NCBI GenBank assembly: GCA_015490675.1 | Contig: WFXI01000033.1 | Span: 1 to 14,082 of the forward strand | DNA length: 14,082 nucleotides | Direction: 5' to 3' | Source of the DNA: Hydrogenothermaceae bacterium | Lineage (GTDB): Bacteria > Aquificota > Aquificia > Aquificales > Hydrogenothermaceae | Shown here: piece after piece, positions 1 through 7,136 of the stretch | Layout of the letters: every line of letters starts with the position of its first letter | How positions within the stretch are numbered: the first letter of the stretch is position 1 | Position numbers and translations under genes: made by a program | Notes under the pieces: generated by a model | Told to the model about the DNA's origin: nothing | Database searches by the model: none | The model's input: the letters and a program-made list of their open reading frames with translations, nothing else

Positions 1-12
1 AAGGTGTAAAAA

Positions 13-2616
13 ATGCAAGCAACAAAATCAAAGCAGGCTAAACAAATACTTGAAAACTACTTTGAAAAAAAAGAAGAAATAATTAAAAATCACTATAATG
101 GAGAAACTGGATTAAATACAGTTAGAGCTTTATCAGACCTTACAGATGCAACGATAAGAAAGTTTGCAGAAATTAGCTTTGAAAACCCTGAGGATATATC
201 AATTGTAGTTCTTGGTGGATATGGAAGAAGAGAGCTTTGCTTTAAATCAGATATAGATATATCCCTTGTTTTTAAAGAAGAAAATTTTGAGAAATTAAAA
301 AAAGGATTAGAAGATTTCTACTACCTACTGCTAGACCTAAAAGTAGATATAGGATTTTCACCAAGAGACATAAAAACATTCGTAAAACTTGCAAAAGAGG
401 ATTTAACAGTAGCAACTTCCTTGCTACAAGGTAGGTTTTTATGGGGAAATGAAGAAATATTTAAAGAGCTTGAAACAAAATTTAAAAAGTTAATTAGAAA
501 CAAAAGACAGGAATATATAACAGCAACATTAAGAGCCAGAAAACTAAGATATGAAAAAACAGGAAGCAGCATATATATGATGGAACCTCATGTAAAAGAA
601 GGCGAAGGAGGTTTAAGAGATTTTCACGAAGTTTTCTGGATAGCAAAAGTTTTAGATGATGTGGAAGATTACAGATACTTTGTTGATAAAAAAATTATTT
701 TAGAAGAAGAATATATAGAGCTTGTTAGAGCTTATGATTTTATTTTAAAAATCAGAAACCAGATGCATTTAATATGCAATAAAAAATGTGATGTTCTTGT
801 TTTTTCACTTCAAGGAGAAGTAGCCAAAAAACTTGGATATGCACTACCAGATGATGATGAAGAGGCACTTAGGGCTTCTGTTGAACAAATGATGAAACTT
901 TACTATCTGAATGCAAAATCAATAAATACAATAACCAAAAGAATACTAAAAAACTTAACAGAAACTCACGACTTTGAAATACATACACCAATAGATGCAG
1001 TATTTTCAAGAACAGCTACAGAGCTAGATGTTTTTAATGCAGAAAAATTTGAAAAAGATGTTTCTAATGTTGTTAGAGCTTTTAAATATTACAAAGAATA
1101 TGAATTAGACTTTTCTTCACAGCTTGAATACTTAATTAGAAAAAATGAAAAGAAACTAAAAGATAATCTTACGGAAGATACAAAAAAACTAGTTAGAGAT
1201 ATTTTCTCAGATGTAAAAAACTTAGCTAAAACTATTAGAAAGATGCAGGAATTTTATGTAATAGATGAACTTATTCCAGAATTTGGATATCAAAGATGCC
1301 ACTTTCAATACGATGCATACCATAAATACACAACAGATGCACACGCTATAAAAGCAGTTGAAATGCTAGAAAGCCTAAAGAAACAAGATACGCCACAAAG
1401 AAAATCAATGTATGAATTATATAAAGATATAGAAAGGAAAGACCTTTTAATATGGGCAATATTTTTACACGATATAGGAAAAGGGCACAAAACAGACCAC
1501 AGCGTTTTAGGCTCAAAAATGGCAATAGACATACTAACTAGATTTGGATACTCAAAAAGAGATGCTAAAATTGTGAGCGATTTAGTTTTATACCATCTAG
1601 AAATGGCAAAAATCTCTCAAAGAAGAAATATTCACGACCCTAAAGTTTTAGATGAGTTTATAAAAATAGTTAAAAATAAAGAGTTTTTAAAAATGCTAAC
1701 AGTTTTAACATGGTGCGATGCAAATGCTGTTGGACCAAATGCGTGGAATGAGTGGAAAAACTCACTTTTATGGGAGCTTTACTACAAAGCTTATGCAATT
1801 TTAGATAAAGGAATTTCTGCAGAGGAACTGCATAAAAGACAAATAGAAGAAAAAAGAAAGAAAGCTTTAGCCTTGCTTTCTGTTGAGTTTGGAGAAAATG
1901 AAGCAAAAAAACTACTTGAGAGAGTCTCCGATTACTACATTTCCTCAACACCTTTAGATGATATTCTAAAACATATGAAACTAGAATATAGATTACTGAA
2001 AACTGGCGAACCTCAATTTTTATTTGAAAAAAACAGTAGTATTGGATTTTCTGAAATTGTAATGGCTGTAAAAGATATGGAAAATCCACTTCTTGCTTTT
2101 ACAGGAATACTAAGTAATATGCAGGTTAATATACTTTCTATTTACAGCTATACAAGGAAAGATGACACAATACTAATTAATGCTCATGTTTCAACTGCAA
2201 CTTTAGATGCAATAGATGAAAATAAGTTCCAAAAGTTTTTGCAAATGTTTAATGAATGTAAAGAAGGAAAACTAACAATTAAAGATTTAAGAAAGAAAAG
2301 ACAAACAGTATTTAAATCTACCTCTTTACCTCCACCGACTTTTGTCAAAGTAGATAACAAAATGTCAGATAGTTATACAATTTTTGATGTTTCAGCAAAA
2401 GATAGAATAGGTCTTCTTTTTGATATAATCCATGTATTTTCAAAATTTGATTTATATGTTCACATCGCAAAAGTAACTACACAAGGAGAAAGGGCTAGAG
2501 ATGCATTTTATGTTAGAACGAAAGAAAAAACAAAAATAAATGATGAAAAACTAATAGAAAAAGTAAAAAAGGAATTAAATAGAGTAATAAAACCAAAGGA
2601 AAAGGAAATTGCCTAA
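13..2616 (+). CDS. glnD: Bifunctional PII uridylyltransferase / uridylyl-removing enzyme GlnD
   Basis: GlnD is the cytoplasmic glutamine sensor that uridylylates the PII signal protein under nitrogen limitation and removes the UMP when glutamine is plentiful. The 867-aa length and domain order fit the family (E. coli GlnD is about 890 aa). A nucleotidyltransferase domain carries GGYGRREL at residues 68-75 and the metal-binding SDID at 79-82. The family motif EPHVKEGEGGLRD is at about 191-203. An HD hydrolase domain has HDIGKG beginning at His486. Two C-terminal ACT domains lie near 690-760 and 788-865; these bind glutamine in characterised GlnD. All key catalytic residues visible are intact, so both activities are expected. 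The ATG at 13 is supported by AAGGTG at 1-6. The transcript probably begins upstream of the window. The 3' end overlaps the next gene by 8 bases. Identification is firm; kinetic behaviour is inferred from the family. Confidence 0.96.
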   Translation: MQATKSKQAKQILENYFEKKEEIIKNHYNGETGLNTVRALSDLTDATIRKFAEISFENPEDISIVVLGGYGRRELCFKSDIDISLVFKEENFEKLKKGLEDFYYLLLDLKVDIGFSPRDIKTFVKLAKEDLTVATSLLQGRFLWGNEEIFKELETKFKKLIRNKRQEYITATLRARKLRYEKTGSSIYMMEPHVKEGEGGLRDFHEVFWIAKVLDDVEDYRYFVDKKIILEEEYIELVRAYDFILKIRNQMHLICNKKCDVLVFSLQGEVAKKLGYALPDDDEEALRASVEQMMKLYYLNAKSINTITKRILKNLTETHDFEIHTPIDAVFSRTATELDVFNAEKFEKDVSNVVRAFKYYKEYELDFSSQLEYLIRKNEKKLKDNLTEDTKKLVRDIFSDVKNLAKTIRKMQEFYVIDELIPEFGYQRCHFQYDAYHKYTTDAHAIKAVEMLESLKKQDTPQRKSMYELYKDIERKDLLIWAIFLHDIGKGHKTDHSVLGSKMAIDILTRFGYSKRDAKIVSDLVLYHLEMAKISQRRNIHDPKVLDEFIKIVKNKEFLKMLTVLTWCDANAVGPNAWNEWKNSLLWELYYKAYAILDKGISAEELHKRQIEEKRKKALALLSVEFGENEAKKLLERVSDYYISSTPLDDILKHMKLEYRLLKTGEPQFLFEKNSSIGFSEIVMAVKDMENPLLAFTGILSNMQVNILSIYSYTRKDDTILINAHVSTATLDAIDENKFQKFLQMFNECKEGKLTIKDLRKKRQTVFKSTSLPPPTFVKVDNKMSDSYTIFDVSAKDRIGLLFDIIHVFSKFDLYVHIAKVTTQGERARDAFYVRTKEKTKINDEKLIEKVKKELNRVIKPKEKEIA
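2597..2611 (+). promoter_or_regulatory. Ribosome binding site fixing a TTG start
   Basis: AGGA at 2597-2600 lies eight bases before TTG at 2609-2611, inside the last codons of glnD. The next in-frame ATG is about 29 codons downstream, beyond conserved N-terminal sequence of the methyltransferase. The TTG start with an 8-base gene overlap is therefore the best choice and implies translational coupling to glnD. Confidence 0.7.
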
Positions 2617-3766
2617 ACTAACAGGTAACGAAAGACTAATAGAAATTATTAAAAATAAGATAAAACAAAAAGGAGATATTTCTTTTAGAGACTTTATGGA
2701 TATGGCACTTTACTATCCAGAACTTGGATATTACACGAGTGATAAATCTAAAATAGGAGAAAAAGGAGATTTTTTTACAGCTTCAGAGTTAGATGAGGCA
2801 TTTGGAGCTTTACTTGCAAAACAATTTGCAGAAATTTTTGAAAAGTTAAATACGGACAATTTTAAAATTGTAGAAATTGGAGCAGGAAAGGGATACTTAG
2901 CATATGATATTTTAAATAATTTAAAGAAAAACTATCCTAAAGTTTACGAGAATTCAGAATATATCTTAATAGAAAAATCTCCATACCATATAAAAGCACA
3001 AAAACAACTGTTAAAAGATTTTCAAAATACAAAATGGGTTCAGGATATTATAGATTTTGAAGATGAAAGTATAGAAGGGGTAATCTTTTCAAACGAACTT
3101 TTTGATGCTTTCCCTGTTTATCTAATCAGGAAGAAAAACAACCAAATTTGGGAAGTGTTTTTAACTTTAGATGAAGAAGAAAACATTATAGAAGTAGAAA
3201 AACCTGCAAGAAAAGAAATTTTAGAATATTTAAAAGAACTAAACATAAACATACTTGAAGGGATGACAACAGAAGTAAATTTAGATGCAAAAGATTATAT
3301 CCAATTAATTGGTAAAAAGCTAAAAAAAGGTTATGTGATAACAATAGACTATGGATATCCATCTGCAGAACTATATAAATACTATAGAATGAAAGGAACA
3401 CTTCTTTGCTACCACAAGCATAGATATAGTGAAAACTACTGGGAAAATGTAGGTTATCAAGATATTACTTCACATGTGAATTTCTCAGCATTAAAACACT
3501 ATGGAGAAAAAGTAGGACTTAAAACTATAGCTTTTACAGACCAGGCTCACTTTTTAACAAGCTTGGGATTAATGGATATTTTTGCAGAGCTTCAAGAAAA
3601 AGGAGACTGGCAATCTTATGAAAGATTAAATAGATTAAAAACTTTAGTTCTTCCAAAAGGTATGGGGGAAAAGTTTAAAGTTTTAATCCAAACGAAGAAT
3701 ATAGATAACCCAAAAATAAAGGGGATAGAAATACTACCCCCTCAAACTGATAGGTATAAACTTTAA
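2609..3766 (+). CDS. SAM-dependent methyltransferase, MidA/NDUFAF7 family
   Basis: This 385-aa protein is a class I SAM-dependent methyltransferase of the MidA/NDUFAF7 family (Pfam Methyltransf_28, formerly DUF185). The N-terminal signature is the run from FRDFM to ELGYYTS (residues about 26-44), followed by GDFFTASE at 53-60. SAM motif I is VEIGAGKGY at 88-96. The hallmark SNELFDAFPV is at 161-170. Later family motifs are VITIDYGYP, GTLLCYHKHR and DITSHVNFSAL. The mitochondrial member NDUFAF7 methylates an arginine of the NDUFS2 subunit during complex I assembly. Whether bacterial members act on the equivalent NuoD protein is not settled, so the substrate here is inference. The gene starts at TTG within the end of glnD and ends one base before the stop of a convergent lipoprotein gene. 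I see no terminator at that junction. No signal peptide or membrane segment is visible. Confidence 0.9.
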   Translation: MPKLTGNERLIEIIKNKIKQKGDISFRDFMDMALYYPELGYYTSDKSKIGEKGDFFTASELDEAFGALLAKQFAEIFEKLNTDNFKIVEIGAGKGYLAYDILNNLKKNYPKVYENSEYILIEKSPYHIKAQKQLLKDFQNTKWVQDIIDFEDESIEGVIFSNELFDAFPVYLIRKKNNQIWEVFLTLDEEENIIEVEKPARKEILEYLKELNINILEGMTTEVNLDAKDYIQLIGKKLKKGYVITIDYGYPSAELYKYYRMKGTLLCYHKHRYSENYWENVGYQDITSHVNFSALKHYGEKVGLKTIAFTDQAHFLTSLGLMDIFAELQEKGDWQSYERLNRLKTLVLPKGMGEKFKVLIQTKNIDNPKIKGIEILPPQTDRYKL

Positions 3767-3767
3767 A

Positions 3768-4193
3768 CTATTTCTTTGTAAGCATAATCTTAACAATATT
3801 AAGGTTTAAACTTTTGTCTATTTTAATAAGTAAAAGCTGGCTTCCTCTTTGATATCCTAAAACAACAACATCTCCATGAAAACTTGCAATTTTTTTCCAA
3901 CCTTGTTGAGGTAAGTATTCATCAAAAAATTTCTCTAGTTTTCTTTTATCACCTACTCCAGTATAAACAAGATATGCTCTAACAAAACCATTATTTTCAT
4001 AAATGAATGAACTATCCTCCTTTAGCTTGAAGTTAGCTGGAATTACAAATGTATAATTTCCATATTTTTCTGTTTTAGGAACAAACTTAATATCCTTTTT
4101 ACCTATGTTTTCAACATAATCTACACAACCGAAAAATAAGGTTGAAAATAAAGCTATTCCTGTAGTAATAATTAATTTTTTTAAGCTTTTCAT
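3768..4193 (-). CDS. Small putative lipoprotein of unknown function
   Basis: This 141-aa protein begins with a basic n-region (MKSLKK), a hydrophobic stretch and a lipobox ending in LFFGC. It is therefore predicted to be cleaved by signal peptidase II and lipidated at Cys23. The mature part is about 118 residues and looks like a single compact alpha/beta domain. Residues around 46-53 read NYTFVIPA, then VRAYLVYTG at 71-79, a charged helix, and LPQQGW near 94-99 before a final strand-rich part. This resembles small exported lipoproteins seen in Aquificota and some proteobacteria with a Y-x-G ... MP..GW pattern, but I recall no assigned function. The start is supported by GGGAGG (minus strand, 4201-4206) seven bases upstream. 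It is divergent from the exported NiSOD gene across 88 bases and convergent with the methyltransferase gene. Existence and export are well supported; function is unknown. Confidence 0.85.
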   Translation of the reverse strand: MKSLKKLIITTGIALFSTLFFGCVDYVENIGKKDIKFVPKTEKYGNYTFVIPANFKLKEDSSFIYENNGFVRAYLVYTGVGDKRKLEKFFDEYLPQQGWKKIASFHGDVVVLGYQRGSQLLLIKIDKSLNLNIVKIMLTKK

Positions 4194-4281
4194 AAAAAAA
4201 CCTCCCTTATAAATATCATATTTTTATTACTATCAATTGTATATTTTACTAAAAAATAAAAAAATAAGGAGGTACAAAATA
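4194..4281. promoter_or_regulatory. Divergent intergenic region between lipoprotein and NiSOD genes
   Basis: This very AT-rich 88-base gap must hold the start signals of two divergent genes. On the minus strand a weak sigma70-like pair can be read: TATACA (plus 4238-4243) and TATGAT (plus 4215-4220) with a 17-base spacer, pointing to the lipoprotein gene. For the NiSOD gene, TATATT at 4240-4245 is a possible -10 box, but I see no good -35 box. No clear operator palindrome was found. The assignments are low confidence because AT-rich DNA yields such matches by chance. Confidence 0.3.
4266..4273 (+). promoter_or_regulatory. Strong ribosome binding site of the NiSOD gene
   Basis: AAGGAGGT at 4266-4273 is a near-perfect anti-16S match, with eight bases before ATG at 4282. 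It sets the start at 4282, so the protein begins MKKLLVALA, a proper signal peptide. An upstream in-frame TTG at 4237 has no comparable site. Confidence 0.9.
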
Positions 4282-4770
4282 ATGAAAAAACTTCTAGTTG
4301 CTCTAGCTATGGTTTTCTCAGTTTTTTCTACAAAAACCTACGCACACTGCGAAATACCCTGTGGAATTTACCACGATGAGCTTAGAATTGAGCAAATAGA
4401 GGAAGCTATTTTAACCATTGAAAAATCAATTAGGGCAATTCAAGAACTATCAAATGCAGAAAAAACTCCACTTGTAATGAACCAACTTGTTAGGTGGATA
4501 GAGAACAAAGATAAACATGCGGAAAAGATACAACATATAATCTGGCAGTATTTCTTTACACAAAGGGTTAAACCTGTTGACCCTAAAGACCACAAAAAAT
4601 ATGAAAAATATCTTAAAAAGTTAGAACTTTTAAACAAATTAAACTTCTATGCTATGAAAGCAAAACAATCTGTAGATTTAAAAGTAGTTGATAATTTAAG
4701 GGAAACTTTAGAAAAGTTTGAAGAAGTTTATTTTGGAAAAAGCCACTTAGAAGAAGACCACCATCACTAA
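4282..4770 (+). CDS. sodN: Exported nickel-containing superoxide dismutase (NiSOD)
   Basis: This 162-aa precursor matches nickel superoxide dismutase, which converts superoxide to oxygen and hydrogen peroxide. Residues 22-30 read HCEIPCGIY, the nickel-hook motif. By family knowledge the mature His1, Cys2 and Cys6 bind nickel; here they are His22, Cys23 and Cys27. RIE at 35-37 supplies the equivalent of Streptomyces Glu17. Downstream the helical bundle includes NQLVRWIENKDKHAEKI and IIWQYFFTQRVKP. In my alignment, Streptomyces Arg47 is replaced by His in DKHAEK. Residues 1-21 are a signal peptide: KK, a hydrophobic core and TYA just before His22. Cleavage would leave a 141-aa mature enzyme starting at the nickel-binding His, compared with about 117 aa in Streptomyces. 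The C-terminus is extended and ends EEDHHH. No sodX-type maturation peptidase gene is in the window. The stop codon overlaps that of convergent nadE. The family call is strong; the periplasmic site is inferred from the signal peptide. Confidence 0.93.
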   Translation: MKKLLVALAMVFSVFSTKTYAHCEIPCGIYHDELRIEQIEEAILTIEKSIRAIQELSNAEKTPLVMNQLVRWIENKDKHAEKIQHIIWQYFFTQRVKPVDPKDHKKYEKYLKKLELLNKLNFYAMKAKQSVDLKVVDNLRETLEKFEEVYFGKSHLEEDHHH

Positions 4771-6485
4771 TCTCTAAACCTATTTGTGATAGGCATTCTT
4801 CTGTCTTTTCCATAGGCTCTTTCGGTGATTTTTATACCGATTGGAGCCTGCCTTCTCTTATATTCGTTTGAATCTATCATTCTTACAACTCTTCTGACAG
4901 TTTTTTCATCAAATCCCATCTGAATTATTTCTTCTAAAGGTATGTCTTTTTCTACATACAGTTTTATAATCTCATCAAGAATATAATATGGAGGTAAGTC
5001 ATCTTCATCTTTTTGGTCTGGGCGAAGCTCTGCAGAAGGAGGTTTTTCTAAAACCCTGTCTGGGATAACTTTAGAAATACTATTTCTATACTCTGCAAGT
5101 TTGTAAACTGTAGTTTTATAAACATCTTTAATTGGAGCAAATCCTCCAACCATATCTCCATAAAGAGTAGCATATCCCACACTCATTTCAGATTTATTTC
5201 CAGTGGCAAGGACTATCCATCCAAACTTATTTGACAAAGCCATTAAATAGTTTCCACGAATTCTAGCCTGAAGATTTTCTTCTGTAGTATCCCAAGGTTT
5301 TCCTGCAAAGATAGGGTTTAAAACTTCTAAATATCTTTCAAAAATATCCTCTATAGGCAGTGTAAAAGTTTCAATTCCTAAATTTTTAGCAAGCTCTAAT
5401 GCATCTTCTATACTTTCTTTTGATGTAAATTTAGAAGGCATTAAAACTCCTTTTACATTATCCCTTCCAAGAGCATCTACAGCAATAGTTGCAACCAGTG
5501 AACTATCAATACCTCCACTTAAACCTAAAACAACTTTTTGAAAATTATTTTTATGAATATAATCTCTTAATCCGAAAACAAGGGCTTTATAAATATAGGC
5601 TATTTCAGGTTCTTCTAAAGTTATTTTTTGTTCTATAACTTCTTTTTGTTTAATTTTATGGTCTATTTTTATTTCTATTACATTTTCCTGCCTTTTATAA
5701 GAAGACCTTAAATTTCTAAGTCTATTATCTTTTAGCTGTATTCTAAAAATCTGGTCTAAATCTATATCTGTAAATAAAAGCTCTTCTTCAAAAGCTTTTG
5801 CCTTTGCCTGTAACTTACCATCAGGTAAAACTACAAAACTATTACCATCAAAAACCAGCTCATCCTGTCCACCAACTAAATTTACATAAACAATAGAAAC
5901 TAAATTATCCTTTGCCCTAACCTTTACCATTTCTTCCCTATATTTTGGCTTTCCAATCGAGTAAGGAGAAGCATTTATATTTATTATTACCTCTGCTCCC
6001 TCAACTGCTAATGTGCTAATTGGATTTTCTGGATACCATATATCTTCACAGATAGAAAGACCTATCTTATATCCACCTATATTTAGTAAAACAATATCAT
6101 TTCCTTTTTGAAAATATCTAACTTCATCAAAAACACTATAATTTGGAAGATGCATTTTATTGTATATTGCCTTAACCTCTCCGTTATATAAAACACCTGC
6201 AGAGTTATAAATATCTTCTTTTTTGTTTACAAAACCAACTATTGTAATAATATCTTTACTTTCTTTGGCTATTTTTTCTACAGCTTTTAAATTTTCATTT
6301 ATAAAACTTTCTTTAAAGAGTAAATCTTCTGGTGGATAGCCAGTTATTACGAGTTCTGGAAAAACAACAATGTCTGTATTTTTTTGTTTAGCAAATTTTA
6401 TATATTTAATAATTTTTTCTGTATTTCCTTTAATATCCCCAACTATAGAATTAATTTGAGCTAAAGCAACTCTAAGTTTATTCAT
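4767..6485 (-). CDS. nadE: Glutamine-dependent NAD+ synthetase
   Basis: NadE catalyses the last step of NAD+ synthesis: ATP-dependent amidation of deamido-NAD+ using ammonia from glutamine. The 572-aa two-domain form is visible. The N-terminal nitrilase-type glutaminase has the Glu-Lys-Cys triad at Glu44 (VVFPEL), Lys110 (YNKMHLP) and Cys146 (LSICEDIW). The C-terminal synthetase has the PP-loop SGGIDSS at 323-329, ENLQARIRGNYLMALSN at 403-419, LATGNKSEMSVGYATLYGDM at 426-445 and KPPSAELRPDQKDEDDLPPY at 481-500. It ends with a conserved KDRRMPITNRFRD-type tail. All catalytic residues are present. The ATG is fixed by an in-frame stop three codons upstream. An AGGAG (plus 6499-6503) sits a rather long 13 bases away. 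Its start overlaps the preceding gene by 8 bases, which implies translational coupling. The stop codon overlaps that of the convergent NiSOD gene. Confidence 0.97.
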   Translation of the reverse strand: MNKLRVALAQINSIVGDIKGNTEKIIKYIKFAKQKNTDIVVFPELVITGYPPEDLLFKESFINENLKAVEKIAKESKDIITIVGFVNKKEDIYNSAGVLYNGEVKAIYNKMHLPNYSVFDEVRYFQKGNDIVLLNIGGYKIGLSICEDIWYPENPISTLAVEGAEVIININASPYSIGKPKYREEMVKVRAKDNLVSIVYVNLVGGQDELVFDGNSFVVLPDGKLQAKAKAFEEELLFTDIDLDQIFRIQLKDNRLRNLRSSYKRQENVIEIKIDHKIKQKEVIEQKITLEEPEIAYIYKALVFGLRDYIHKNNFQKVVLGLSGGIDSSLVATIAVDALGRDNVKGVLMPSKFTSKESIEDALELAKNLGIETFTLPIEDIFERYLEVLNPIFAGKPWDTTEENLQARIRGNYLMALSNKFGWIVLATGNKSEMSVGYATLYGDMVGGFAPIKDVYKTTVYKLAEYRNSISKVIPDRVLEKPPSAELRPDQKDEDDLPPYYILDEIIKLYVEKDIPLEEIIQMGFDEKTVRRVVRMIDSNEYKRRQAPIGIKITERAYGKDRRMPITNRFRD

Positions 6486-7008
6486 TCTTATCTAAAAACT
6501 CCTCTATACTTTTAAACATTAAGTAAAACTTTTTATTTTCTTCCATTGTTTTTCTCATAGCTTTTAAAATACTTGCATATTCTTCAAAGTTTTCACTTAA
6601 GAGTTTAAAAATATCAATATAAGAGTATATGTTATCATACTGGCTTAATATTTTTGTATACTCTTTTTGAAGCTCTGCATAAAAATATTCACTAAAATTA
6701 GCATCTAGATAAACATAAGCATTAAAGTAGTTTTGTTTTCCTGAAACTATGTAATCTTTTTCTGTTAAAGGTCTTCTTGGTCTATTTAACCACTCTGTAA
6801 AAAATCCAACTAAAATTAAAGCTAAATCCCCTCTTTTTTTATAAGTTTGAAATGGCTTATTTTCATAAATATCTATCAAATAAAGAGGCATATTTTTGGA
6901 AAAATTTTCAAAAATGGAAGCTATATACTCTGAAATTTGAGGTGGAATGTCAAAATTTTTTTCATTTGAAATTAAGCTTACATATTCTTTAAAAAATTTT
7001 TTAACCAT
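6478..7008 (-). CDS. Uncharacterised 176-aa protein upstream of nadE
   Basis: I do not recognise a characterised function. The 176-aa protein has no signal peptide and looks helical and soluble. Its most conserved-looking segment is RGDLALILVGFFTEWLNRP at about residues 59-77, followed by Y-rich helices (NYFNAYVYL, about 93-101). I recall a pattern like GD..L...GFF.E with a following Y..G...Y in unnamed proteins of proteobacteria and other phyla, so it may belong to a broad domain-of-unknown-function family; that is memory, not a search. The ATG at 7006-7008 (minus strand) has GGAGG seven bases upstream. The gene overlaps nadE by 8 bases and shares its promoter, so a role connected to NAD metabolism is possible but unproven. 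Confidence 0.85.
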   Translation of the reverse strand: MVKKFFKEYVSLISNEKNFDIPPQISEYIASIFENFSKNMPLYLIDIYENKPFQTYKKRGDLALILVGFFTEWLNRPRRPLTEKDYIVSGKQNYFNAYVYLDANFSEYFYAELQKEYTKILSQYDNIYSYIDIFKLLSENFEEYASILKAMRKTMEENKKFYLMFKSIEEFLDKNE

Positions 7009-7012
7009 ACAA

Positions 7013-7034
7013 AAGCCTCCTGTTAAGAAGGCTT
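7013..7034 (-). promoter_or_regulatory. Hairpin overlapping the Shine-Dalgarno of the minus-strand operon
   Basis: Perfect 6-base arms AAGCCT (7013-7018) and AGGCTT (7029-7034) flank a 10-base loop. In the minus-strand transcript the 3' arm takes in half of the AGGAGG Shine-Dalgarno (plus 7016-7021), and the hairpin would sit almost at the mRNA 5' end. It could restrain ribosome access in a temperature-sensitive way or protect the 5' end. It is too short and too close to the promoter to be a terminator. Confidence 0.4.
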
Positions 7035-7043
7035 ATATCAAAT

Positions 7044-7072
7044 AATATAGTTAACATCTTGCTTTCTGACAA
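7044..7072 (-). promoter_or_regulatory. Sigma70-like promoter of the unknown gene/nadE operon
   Basis: On the minus strand TTGTCA (plus 7067-7072) and TATATT (plus 7044-7049) each match the consensus at five of six bases and are exactly 17 bases apart. The start site would fall near 7037, giving a leader of only about 28 bases, most of it the hairpin described above. Confidence 0.55.
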
Positions 7073-7080
7073 AATATATT
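7051..7080 (+). promoter_or_regulatory. Possible promoter of the chemoreceptor operon
   Basis: TTAACA (7051-7056) and TATATT (7075-7080), 18 bases apart, could form a plus-strand promoter with a start near 7087 and a leader of about 50 bases. It would interlock with the opposing promoter. TATAAA at 7092-7097 is another -10 candidate, lacking a well-spaced -35. I see no convincing sigma28 flagellar promoter. Confidence 0.35.
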
Positions 7081-7136
7081 AGATATTTAAGTATAAAGAA
7101 TAACTTATCTTAAAATCATAAAAGGAGGTTATATAT

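Noticed and set aside
1670..2089. Long opposite-strand open frames inside glnD, the receptor and the reductase
   Set aside because: They are shadows of strong coding frames, have no ribosome binding sites or recognisable domains, and their residue make-up reflects the complementary strand of lysine-rich genes.
4237..4281. Upstream TTG start for the NiSOD gene
   Set aside because: It would add a lysine-rich 15-residue extension before the signal peptide and has no ribosome binding site; AAGGAGGT points to ATG 4282.
4759..4767. HHH ending of the NiSOD as an artificial His tag
   Set aside because: There are only three His residues, they follow native-looking acidic sequence, and the gene is embedded in an ordinary chromosome context overlapping nadE.
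7013..7034. Hairpin as a transcription terminator
   Set aside because: It lies between divergent genes directly at a translation start, has no T-tract of the right kind, and would cut off its own operon.
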